Source: Ecdyonurus torrentis
Taxonomy: Eukaryota > Arthropoda > Insecta > Ephemeroptera > Heptageniidae
Direction of reading: 5' to 3'
NCBI GenBank assembly: GCA_949318235.1
Contig: OX439134.1
Location: forward strand, 31,623,749-31,687,748
Length of the DNA: 64,000 nt
The notes under the pieces are model-generated. The model did not search any database. It was given only the letters and a program-made list of their open reading frames with translations, and was not told the DNA's origin. Made by a program: the position numbers and the translations under genes. Position 1 is the first letter of the stretch. Every line of letters begins with the position of its first letter. This document shows, piece by piece, positions 54,837 through 64,000 of the stretch.

Positions 54837-57653
54837 CAAGGTTTATATAGAGACAGGTTAGTCCGTAGGGGCACATCGACGGGGATTGGCTGACCATATC
54901 ACGTGGTAGCGTGACGTAGTTGAGAAACCTCAGCTGATGGCAGCAGTTTTTAATGTAAAAAAGGCATTTTTTAATTCAATTTTTAATTATGTTAGACGCA
55001 TTATATTTTAAAATAACTTGAATATTTTATATTGAAGACTTATATAAAGTTCTAAAATGATGAGAAATAAATTTTAATTTCAAATACACTCGTTTTAAAT
55101 TCATCTAAAGCCCGACATACATAAAAGTGTTATTTTAAATTAGTTGACATATATTTTGCATTGCAACAGATATTATAATTATTGCAAAAAGTAGTTAAAT
55201 ATTAATGTGTTTAATTTAAAAACATTAATATATGTTTTAAACAAAAATAATTTACAAAAAGTAGATAACAACAATGATATTATATTACAAAACATACATA
55301 ACATAACGTAAATATTATAATATTATAACATAATATTTGATCCTAAATTATTATATTATACATACTTTTACTAAATATGTTTTCCTTAAAAAAATCTATA
55401 CCTTGGAAAATAACATTTTCAATAATAAATAAAGATTAATAAAATTATCTATTATAAAGAAAAAAAGCTATGATTATAAATTAATATCTTGAATTATATA
55501 TAGTAATTTCTATATTTTTACAGTAAATTAAAGGAACATTTTTTTTTAGTATAATATCACTTAAGGGCAATATACTGTATAATGAGTATCTTTATTTTAT
55601 CTTGAACTTTGCACTTCTATTATTCGGGAGAAAAAAATTAACGATCACAATTTATCAGTATTTTTTGATATGTGTGATTTTTAGCAAAATATTCTAGGGA
55701 AACAATTAAGGCAATAAACGGTATACGCATTTAGTATATTTTTACTAGTTTTTAAATGAATTTGAAAACGAAACAATTAAAAAAAATACCAAACTGGAAA
55801 ATCAATCGATGCGATATTAACCTGGTATGACGCGCTATAATTTTTTTAAATATACAATTATATATTTATATTATCTTTTATTACAATTTATATATTCAAA
55901 TTATTCGCCGCCGTAAATAATTATATATAAATTCTTCATAGAAAATGAAATTATATGAAAATAGTAATAACTGAATATCACTTGCATCTGAGTTGCAATA
56001 TGATAAACTAATGTTTCTTTGTTTTATATTTTTTATTATTAATATTATATATAGAATGTTTTAAATAATAGGTTAATTTTGGCTTCGCATAGAAAGGCTT
56101 ATTTATAATGTAAAATTGAGGCTTGCAAATTTTAATGGAATCGTTTAAGAATCTAAAAAAAAAAAAACAATAAATCGTACATCACCATAAAATAAAAAGG
56201 ACAACTAAAAAAGTATTCAGGACGTGAACGAGCCTCATGTTTAAAAGTACAAAAGGTTATATATATAGTGTATAAAAAGATGACTCCAAAGACGGAGTTA
56301 GGCATTGCTGTAAATTTCAAAGTTGTTATGATTGTAGGTCTCTCTCTCTCTCTCTGTCTCTCTCTCTCTGATATAGTGATAAGATATTATTTTGATCCAT
56401 GTTTTAGTAATCAAGATTTTAAAAAAATTCCAGTTTTTATATAAAGCAACCCAATCCCTTAAATTTGTTATGAAAGTTGAGCACATTTTTCAGATTTGTT
56501 CTTTTGCCTATATATTTTACCGCATAGGGGCTCGTTCTACTCGTTCACGTCCCATAAATACGTTTTGAGTTATGCTTTTTCCTTTATGTATGAAAAAATA
56601 TATTTTAAATATGCTAACTCATTTTCAGCACAATTTATTCAATACAGCATAATTTATGCTGTACTGCGTAATAACTACGTTAAATAGTAAATATTATATT
56701 GCGAAGCATATAATTCTTTATGTTGCTCTGATTTGGCATCATTTATGCTAATGACATCAATGCAGCATAAATTACGTAATTAATTCTTCCCAACAACATT
56801 TATGCTACGATAATGACAAAAATGCACCATATGGGTATATTTCGCAAAATTTTCCGTGCCGTGTGGTGGTGAAGTGCAATTTAACTTGTTTAATAAGGTT
56901 CTAATGTGATCATTTCAAAATATAAAACATTCGCAATTAAATAAATGTATTGCTATTAAGCTCTGTGTATCATGCAAAAATTAAAATAGTATTTTAATTC
57001 TGCTAATGCCGAATCCTTAATATTTATATAGTTGTCTATTTCATAATAAACTCAATTTTTATATGAATATAATTTTGACATAAAAAAATTAGTAATAAAT
57101 TGTAATAATAAAAGGTGAGAAAAAAGATACACGATTGTGATATAGTATTATTAACTCTTAGTTTGTTTTTTTATTTAGGATAATTTTGCATATTTAGGGC
57201 ACGTTTTTAAATTGGAAAAAATATAATCACAATTAGGCGTATACTAATGTAATTAGGGATTCATTTGGGGAAAAAACGAAAAAAAAAATAAAAAAAAAAT
57301 ATATAAAAAAAAACAAAAAAAAAACAGCAACTTTGAAATGAACTATAGCTTTATAGCCCATTTATTTTATTTCAAAAAGGTTATGTGCTGTGTTAAATTA
57401 ACTAATATTATTGTGCCCTAAAAATTATTAAGTTATCATTATTTTATTTTATTATTTTTGATAGAGAGAGAATAGAGAAAGAATAGAGAAAGAGAAACTT
57501 AGTCCCTTATACAGTGGAGTAAGTAGCCAGAGATGCCGCTGAAGGTTTCTCACTGACGTCACGAGCTAAAGGGTAGGAGTGGGGATGCGAGAATATTTTT
57601 TTTCAAAAGAGGGCGCTACGGACTAACCTGTCTCTATATCTATATAAACCTTG
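54837..57653. mobile_element. 2.8-kb TIR element with 9-bp duplication (Mutator-like?)
   Basis: CAAGGTTTATATAGAGACAG, then GTTAGTCCGTAG, mirrored at the right (CTACGGACTAACC, then TGTCTCTATATCTATATAAA). Flanked by exact AGTTTGATC at 54828-54836 and 57654-57662. A 9-bp duplication fits Mutator-like elements. The interior is extremely AT-rich with no transposase. Confidence 0.82.
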
Positions 57654-57662
57654 AGTTTGATC

Positions 57663-58079
57663 AATGTTTGGCCATGGCCGTACACTGATCGTTTGCAAAC
57701 AACGATCAGCTGACTTTTATACTTCGATTCATGTAAGTTCTTAGCTTTAATCAGCACTCGGACAAATTTTATGGTCATAATAACAAACAGGTATTGCCTT
57801 GTATGAAGCGGCAATACCTGTTATGTAATTTTGGCCACCCATGCAAAAGTGACCAAATAGCGTGAAACGGTTCTGAAAATACGTGAAGCGAAGTATATAA
57901 CTTTGATTTAATTTTTTAATTAAAAGGAAGAGGCGCACCGGCTCCAAACAGGCTCCAAAAACCCACAAAATACTGGAAAGTGATATAGTTTTATTATCGC
58001 ATATAACAAATAGTTTTTTATACAAAATACTTTTTTTTAAAACAGCTTTTTTATTTGTGTATTTTTTTTTTTTTTTTTT
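57663..58079. other. Intergenic or intronic stretch with a perfect hairpin
   Basis: CAGGTATTGCC / GGCAATACCTG (57789-57821) is a perfect 11-bp stem with an 11-base loop. The minus-strand ORF spanning it has no recognisable domain. T-run at 58062-58080. Confidence 0.45.
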
Positions 58080-58245
58080 TTGACAAGTCAAGGAATAACT
58101 GTTTTGAGGCCGACTATAAACAATTTTGGTCACATCCGCTTCCGTTTCTCCTTACTACGCATGCGCAGTAAAAGACTAAAAGAAAGTGGATATGAGCGAA
58201 ATTGCTTAAGTCGGCTTCAAAACAGTTGTTCCTTTATCAGTCAAT
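58080..58245. mobile_element. 166-bp palindromic MITE
   Basis: TTGACAAGTCAAGGAATAAC, then TGTTTTGAGGCCGACT, mirrored by AGTCGGCTTCAAAACAGTTG and CTTTATCAGTCAA. The centre is the dyad CGCATGCGC. Confidence 0.75.
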
Positions 58246-58412
58246 ATATTTTGCTCCAAATAAATTAAATCCCTTATTCTCAGGGTTCCAAAAACCCCGC
58301 GGGTAGTTTTTTTTTTCGGGTTTTATTAATTGTGTGTTTGTACTGTTTTTAAAAATAAAATAAAAAATAAACCTTTTTCGAGTATATTCAGATTATATAG
58401 TTGCTATATAAT

Positions 58413-59755
58413 TAGGGTTGCCAACTTTTCAGAATGCGAAAAAAGGACATGGCCCATACCCAACCGGGGGGTCTGGGGGGCAAAGCCCCCCAGAAGCCCG
58501 CCGCAGGCGCGATTTTTTTATGCCACGCCCCTTTTTCTTTGAAAAAACAAGCAAAATAATCATTTTTATAAAGTAATAAAAGTAAAGTTTAATATTCAAT
58601 CTTGTGTATATGTAACACATACTTTGTTAAAATTTAGATACACATTTCTTTATGTTTGGTAAAAAAAAAAGTAGCGATTTTTTTATTGTTTTATTTTTAA
58701 TGTTAAAAACAAGAATAGAAATAGACTAGATCACTAGACTTAATGAATAGAATAATTTAAAAATACATTAAATGAAATGTACACATTTTTATAATTAAAT
58801 TTGACACTGACAATTATTAATAATTATTAGGGACCGGATCTCCAGTTTGTTCAGTTTTTGAAATATGCATGCTAGGTTACAGATGTCCACGAATCATGAA
58901 TTTTTATGGCCAAAAATGCAAAAAAGTTTGGACTGAAAAAAACTGTTTTTGAAATTTGTAAACTGGGGTCAGTTATTTTAAGTTTTTGTCAGTTTGTACC
59001 AGTTTTTCTCAGTTTTGGAAACTGAAAATAGACTTTTACTGTGCAAAAACATAAAATAACGTGTTAAAAAAAAGGAAAAAGAAAAAAAAAAATTTTTTTT
59101 TTAGGCATATATCTCAAAATTATCTGATTTCAACTGAACACGAATAAAAAAAGGTTAAAAAGAAGTTTTCAAAAATACAAGAACAGCTCTCATTGTTACT
59201 GGCTGGTAAAGTGTATCAAATAATAATTTAACCGAAATTTTTTTTATTATTATTATTTTTTTTTTTTTAAAAATAATAAAAATATCTTTCTGTATTGAAA
59301 AATGTTTGTTTCTAAGTTACAAATTACCAAAACTGAATTTCACTGTTTTTGTATAATTGAACTGAAAGTGAACTGATTTTGTTGTTTTTACAAACTGATT
59401 ATGCAAAATAACTGGACTGAATTTAGTACTGAAAATGCACATTTTGAAAACTGAAAATCCGGTTCCAAATAATTATTGATAACATATATTTACATTAGTA
59501 GATAGGTTTCATAGATAATATAATTGCAAAAAATACTGTGTGCACTGCACACTGAACTTCTGTAAGTTGTATTTTTTTTTTTATTATCAATTAATTACTG
59601 TGCATGAAATGTAACTTTTAACATTTTTAAAATTTTTTTAATCTAAAATTTCTAATAAGGGGAGTAAAGTGTCCTTTTTTGGAAAAAAAGTAAAAAAGGA
59701 CAAAAACCTCGAAAAAAGGACTGTCCTTCTGAAAAAAGGACAGTTGGTAACCCTA
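58413..59755. mobile_element. hAT element 5 (1,343 bp, TSD TATATAAT) with a nested hAT
   Basis: TAGGGTTGCCAACT / AGTTGGTAACCCTA with exact TATATAAT duplications (58405-58412, 59756-59763). The end is close to that of hAT element 3, with AAAAAGGACA subterminal repeats. A GC hairpin (GGGGGGCAAAGCCCCCC, then GCCCGCCGCAGGCGCG) lies about 60-100 bp inside the left end. No transposase. Confidence 0.93.
58828..59468. mobile_element. Nested hAT-like element (641 bp, TSD ATAATTAT)
   Basis: TAGGGACCGGATCTCC at the left, ATCCGGTTCCAA at the right, exact ATAATTAT on each side (58820-58827, 59469-59476). The TIR resembles that of T (TAGAGACCGGAT). Inside are many CAGTTTTT/AAACTGAAAA words and TATCTCAAAAT. 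A solo, reversed right half lies at about 60560-61060. Confidence 0.88.
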
Positions 59756-60129
59756 TATATAATTAATAAAGTGTCATTTTAGGTCATTACTATGCTATAT
59801 ATATTCTATGCATGGCTCCAATATTTTGTACTGAATTAAATTAGAGAGAAAAAGCTCAAGCATAACAATTAAATTACAAAAATAAATTAATTATAAAAGC
59901 GCTAAATGTTATTTATATTATATTTACAATTAAAATATATAACAAAAAATTGAAGCGCTACAGCTTTCCGCGCTGTTTTTATTATGTATTATTTACCTTT
60001 TTTAATGTTAAGGCTGGAAATCAGCTACTACGGGATTTGACTAAAAAGTTATGTAAAGACAGAAAAATCTGAAATTTTGTAGTGATACATTAGGATTAGG
60101 TATCTTCAAAAATGTAAAAATTTTGGGGG

Positions 60130-60350
60130 GTCACCATGCTAGATTTTTAATTATAATTTTTTGAAGTTTTAGTCCCATAAGAGCCCATGTTAATTTCAAT
60201 AATTAATTTCTCTGTTATCTGATGGTCATGGGTTCTGAAAATTTTATCATAGGTAGCTGTTGCTATTAACTTTCAAATGGCAGCATAAAATTGAGAAGTT
60301 TTCTTTTTAGATTTTGAGATACAAGCCATCTGAATACAACCCTTAACCTT
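60130..60350 (+). repeat. Diverged relative of the B arm
   Basis: AGTCCCATAAGAGCCCATGT, TTATCTGATGGTCATGGGTT, ATCATAGGTAGCTGTTGCTA and TAGATTTTGAGATACAAGCC follow the order of the B arm at roughly 21290-21480, with many substitutions. Confidence 0.7.
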
Positions 60351-60559
60351 ATTGACTTCATAATTCTTAATATATATCACGTATATCATTTCATATGTAA
60401 TTTATTGTAATTTTATTTATTTACTTCGATCCATAATAATGTGGAATAAATAATAATGATAATTATTATTTAGCCTCATCGCGTTCACAATGAACTTTTT
60501 CTAAGTTTTCTTTAGTGAAAATGCTAATTTTTTCCACTTAAGGTACTACTTTAGGGTAG

Positions 60560-61060
60560 GAGGGAAAATTTTTTATTATGACTTTGAATTAAGTTCGGGC
60601 TGGTGTATACCCAAAAATGAAATCAAAAAAATTCTATCTTAAAAACTCTCGTCAATCTCAAACTCGATCTCAGTATATCAATGAGAGCTGTTCCTGTATT
60701 TTCAAACTTCTTTTTAAATTTTTTTTCTTTTAATTGTTGCAGGTGTTCAGTTGAATTCAGATAGTTTTGAGATATGCATTAATTAAAAGTAATTATTTCA
60801 AAATATACTTTATTATTATTATTATTATTTAAGTTTTTGAACTGTATAAAAGTATATTTTCAGTTTCCAAATTTGAGAAAAATTGACAAAAACATAAAAT
60901 ATAACTGACCCAGTTTACAAATTTCAAATACAATTTTTTTTAGTTCAAACTTTTTTTCATTTTTGGCAATAAAACTTCATGATTATATAGTGCACCATCT
61001 GAACTCAGATAGACCTATATAGCATGCATATTTCAAAAACAACAAACTGGAGATCCGGTC
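60560..61060 (-). mobile_element. Partial copy of the 58828 element family, reversed
   Basis: On the minus strand it begins GACCGGATCTCCAGTTTGTT and passes through ATATGCATGC, AAACTGGGTCAGTTATATT and TATCTCAAAACTATCTGAAT. I cannot find its other terminus. Confidence 0.65.
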
Positions 61061-61517
61061 ATTCATAATAGGCCTAATAATAATGTTATACTAATGAATA
61101 ATAAAAGGGATGAATTTCCTGAAATTATGACCACAAAAAATTATATAGACAATGTTGAAAAAGTGGGGGGATTTTTTTTTTTCTTCTTTTTGTTTCTTTC
61201 TTTCTAGTGATTTTTAAATGATGTGATTTTTTTCTGGAAATTCTTCATTGTTTTTTTATTTATATTTGTGGAAATAAAAAAAAATGGGGATGAATTTCTT
61301 GAAGTTACTTTCCTTAAAAATTCATTTGATATAGAGAACATTAATGAAACAAAGGCTAAAGTGGGTGGGGTGGGGGTAATGGGGAGTATTTTGTTACCAT
61401 AAGCTTTTTTACAATGAAATGATAAGTTTCCTAAAACTACGTTAACTTAAAAATTCATGAACAACTTTGAATCAGTACTGATTATTATTGAAAATATTAC
61501 TGCACTGTACTAGTACG

Positions 61518-61562
<45 letters not shown>

Positions 61563-61894
61563 TCTCTAACTCTCTTTTTCCCCCATCACTTTACTTTTTT
61601 AAACTTGTCCATAGCTTTCTTAAGAAAACATAGTTTCTACAACATAGGTCGATCCGATGCTTTATTTATTTTTTTCCCCAATGGCACGTAGACATAGGCC
61701 AATATAAAAGTGTCCCAATCGGCTTCCTTGCATTTCAAGGTTGTCTTACAATAGGCGTACTTGCCATACTTGCACTTAGTTTTGCATTAAGCTTATGATG
61801 GATACACAACGCACATTATATATCATATATTGAATCTGATCAACCAAGAGGGTGATATATATTTATATTTATTAATTTATACTTTCTTGTGTAG
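61061..61894. repeat. Three diverged tandem units and a (TC)n tract
   Basis: GGGATGAATTTCCTGAAATT (about 61107), GGGATGAATTTCTTGAAGTT (about 61286) and GAAATGATAAGTTTCCTAAA (about 61415) each precede AAAAATTCAT-like and, in the first two, G-rich sequence, spaced roughly 130-180 bp. (TC)n at 61519-61565. No gene until the exon at 61895. Confidence 0.5.
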
Positions 61895-62052
61895 GGACAT
61901 TTGGTCCAGAACTACAAGGAGAAGTGATTCACTTTGTTACAAATGATGCCTGCTCCAAAGAGATCCTGTGCAAAGTAAGAATCAACCAACCAGTACCAGT
62001 GGATACCCTATGCACTCTCACAGTACGTCTCCATGGGGTAGAATATGCACAG
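61895..62052 (+). CDS. Coding exon of an unidentified plus-strand gene
   Basis: 158 nt after the acceptor TTTCTTGTGTAG and before CACAG|GTAAGA. Its frame reads TFGPELQGEVIHFVTNDA, then CSKEILCKVRINQPVPV, then DTLCTLTVRLHGVEYAQ: balanced composition, three cysteines, no low complexity, unlike every other ORF near it. It ends in phase 0. Alternating hydrophobic residues (VIHFV, LTVRL) suggest beta strands. I do not recognise the family. A 7.4-kb intron, filled by transposons, would separate it from 54446-54536. Confidence 0.65.
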
Positions 62053-62214
62053 GTAAGATTCTTTGATTATTATTATATTCTTTGATTATCAATTCAAACC
62101 GAAATGGTTTTAACCTTTCCTTTCTTTCTTTCTTTTTTCTTTTTTCTTTTTTCTTTTTTTTTTTTTTTCCTTGCTTGCCATGTTGTGATATTGTGCTATA
62201 CACCGCAATCTCAG

Positions 62215-62243
62215 TCCCAGTCAAGACATTGTCTTATCGACAG
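62215..62243 (+). CDS. Possible 29-nt exon following 62052
   Basis: After a long pyrimidine tract the first AG is AATCTCAG at 62214; 29 bases later comes CGACAG|GTAAGG, a strong donor. In phase 0 it reads SQSRHCLID plus two bases. The acceptor is ordinary and the segment is tiny, so this is weak; TCCCAG at 62220 is an alternative acceptor. Confidence 0.3.
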
Positions 62244-62259
62244 GTAAGGACTTTCCAAT

Positions 62260-62551
62260 TAATGGAAAAGCACACACTTGCCAGCCACGGCCTAAGTATA
62301 TACAGCCCGGCATTCGCCATGACAGCCTAGAGAAACCGTGGAAACATCTAGGCTGGCTGGTCTGTGCCATCACATCAATCATGCACCTCCCGAATACTGT
62401 GCGTCGTCATGGAATGCATGTAAACATACATCGTGCAACGTGTTGTGCTCTCACACTTCACGTACGCACCCAGCATTGGCTCAAACCTATACTTAATTGT
62501 GAGGAGTACAGAGTTGCGAGTCAGCTACCTTCACCACTCGGCCATACCAGC
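62260..62551 (-). repeat. tRNA-derived SINE
   Basis: The minus strand starts GCTGGTATGGCCGAGTGGTG (A box), GTAGCTGACTCGCAACTCTG, then AGGTTTGAGCCAATGCTGGG (B box), the layout of a long-variable-arm tRNA (Leu/Ser class). The body follows, with a GCCTAGATG / CTAGGC hairpin. The 3' limit is approximate. Confidence 0.6.
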
Positions 62552-62994
62552 TCGGTACATCTTACACAAGTAAGATTGATGGTTAGACTGGTATAGGTCA
62601 TGCTTAAATTTCAAGGTGAATGTGTCACAACTCATGCCTCATTCAGTTGACGTTTCACATGGAAATGCCATAGATTATTACTCACTTAAAACAGACAATT
62701 GACCTATAGTCCACAAAATATCTCTGAAAAAACATATGATTATTATTAAAAGCCTTCCCTAGCTGGTTTTTAGTAGAGATTTCAAAATAGATAGATGCCA
62801 GTAAATTTATAATAAAAGCTATATTATGTATGTGATACAGTATTGTCTGTCACATGTCTTCCAACTCCCTATACTACAAGTGCGTAGTCCAATATAGAAA
62901 CGACAATGCGCCAATAAGTAGTGCCTGGAACTACAAAGCTTTGTAAGCTCTTAACATTGTAGTTCAGGTGTCGCGTCTCTGCTCATAAATCTTG
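62552..62994. other. Intergenic or intronic DNA, nothing assigned
   Basis: A hairpin GAACTACA / TGTAGTTC at about 62928-62967. No ORF, splice pair or named repeat that I can support. Confidence 0.4.
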
Positions 62995-63320
62995 TGCAAG
63001 ATCTTGAGTACTCAGGTAAAAATCGGAGTATTCAAAATGTATTCTTTTTATATTCATTTACTACCCTTTACCTGAGAAGTGTATTGAAACTGTATTCATT
63101 TACTACCCATATGTATTCACTCGAAAAAAGGCAATAAAAATTTAGTATTCTTTTTGTATTTATCCAGAAAAAGTATTCATTTTGTATTGAATTTGACACA
63201 AAAGAATACAATATGAATACTCGGTAGTATTCTTTTTGTATTTTTTACCTGGATATGAATACCTTTTGAATACTCCACATTTTTGTCTGAGTAATTTAAA
63301 TCTTATGTGAAATATCTTGA
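62995..63320. mobile_element. Inverted-repeat element with GTATTC-type internal repeats
   Basis: TCTTGAGTACTCAGGTAAAA, then GGAGTATTCAAAATGTATTC, mirrored by GAATACCTTTTGAATACTCC and GTCTGAGTAAT...ATCTTGAG. The middle is a degenerate run of TATTCNTTTTGTATT words. Confidence 0.6.
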
Positions 63321-63771
63321 GTCTTTTTTTGTTTGTAATCCCCACACAGCACTGAATGATCTATAGATATCTTACGTATATCCCAAAATATATCCCATTT
63401 ATCTCCGCTGAAGGTCCACAGAAAATCCAAATGTCCCGCCCGCTGGAATATACCATGTAGATCTATGGGATATTAAAAAAAGTACATTTATTGTTAAATT
63501 AAATGCGATATGATAGAAAAAATTGGGGGTTTCGGGGGGTTGGGGGTATATAGGCAATGTATTTTTTAACTTTGTTTTCAGTATTTTCCCAATTTTACAT
63601 GGGCAAATAATAACCCCCAACTCCCCCCCCCCCCCCCCCAGGTCCGGGGAAGTGCTATTGGTGTGCGGTGTGCGTGCCCAAGTCCGAAAATATTAATGAC
63701 TTGTCAAATTTGTGTGATTTTATTTAACATGGGCAACCCCCCAACCCTCCCCCAACCCCCCAACCCTCCCA
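63321..63771. repeat. C/G-run-rich stretch beside the reverse transcriptase fragment
   Basis: C-run at about 63624-63640 and CCCCCAACCCTC repeats at 63738-63770. TTTACATGGGCAAATAATAACCCCC-type and TTAACATGGGCAACCCCCC sequences are imperfect direct repeats about 140 bp apart. No gene. Confidence 0.5.
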
Positions 63772-64000
63772 TGAATATATCGTCTATGAATCTCTTCCAT
63801 AGGTGCGGTTTATACTTCTGTCTCCCCATGAACTCACACTCGAGCAGACCCATGGTAAGGTTAGCATAAGATGGGGCCATCCTTGTACCCATAGCCGTAC
63901 CACACTTCTGCTCGTAGTGTTCATTCATGAAGTGAAAGTTGTTGCGTTGAAGTATAAACCGCACCAGTTGTAAGAGGAATCCAGTGGTGGGGACATGGGG
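63772..64000 (-). pseudogene. Penelope-like element reverse transcriptase fragment
   Basis: The minus-strand frame is open to the window edge: PTTGFLLQLVRFILQRNNFH, then FMNEHYEQKCGTAMGTRMAP, SYANLTMGLLECEFMG, and WKRFIDDIF. The GTAMGT.MAPSYAN block and the FIDD catalytic pair (two aspartates of the palm) are typical of Penelope-like reverse transcriptases. Just after FIDDIF the frame runs into a G-rich low-complexity stretch (minus strand), so the copy is broken directly downstream of the active site. The upstream part lies outside the window. Confidence 0.85.

Noticed and set aside
57747..58133. 128-codon minus-strand ORF
   Set aside because: Poly-Lys stretch from a T-run, overlaps hairpins and a MITE, no recognisable domain.
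63399..63869. ORFs with proline- and glycine-rich segments at the right end
   Set aside because: Products of C-runs and CCCCCAACCCTC repeats, except the reverse transcriptase fragment annotated separately.

Overview
This window is AT-rich, intron-bearing nuclear DNA from an animal, most likely a marine invertebrate; I cannot name the species. The evidence is a four-exon stretch of UBA2 whose key residues fall at the human numbers, with spliceosomal GT-AG introns, tRNA-derived SINEs, Penelope-like retroelement sequence including a hammerhead ribozyme, and very many hAT, TTAA-site and fold-back DNA transposons. There are no operons, bacterial-type genes or CRISPR arrays. Almost every ORF over 60 codons is low-complexity or lies inside a repeat.

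Layout. 0-5.2 kb: the 5' half of UBA2 (SUMO E1 subunit) on the minus strand, with introns full of small palindromic elements and one hammerhead-bearing segment. 5.5-19 kb: intergenic DNA packed with transposons, namely a 1.3-kb long-TIR element, two intact hAT elements with 8-bp target duplications, and a second long-TIR element. 19.1-50.6 kb: a roughly 31-kb array in which a few modules (a 0.77-kb palindrome P, a flank L, spacer Bs, block C, hAT-like element T and arm B) recur in both orientations. Its right part is one giant palindrome of about 13.6 kb centred near 42,470. A 3.9-kb copy of 8.39-13.23 kb is spliced into the array at 30,981-34,924. 50.6-64 kb: more transposons, candidate exons of an unidentified plus-strand gene (54,446-54,536; 61,895-62,052; perhaps 62,215-62,243), a SINE, and a Penelope-like reverse transcriptase fragment running off the right end.

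The window is useful for dating insertions. Several elements have an empty site elsewhere in the same window: hAT 9,389-11,392 against about 31,945-32,006; the fold-back at 32,663-33,735 against about 12,050; the TTAA element 44,977-45,757 against about 28,330 and 39,970. Insertions nest up to three deep. The only genes that make host proteins are UBA2 and the unidentified plus-strand gene. I see no functional link between them.
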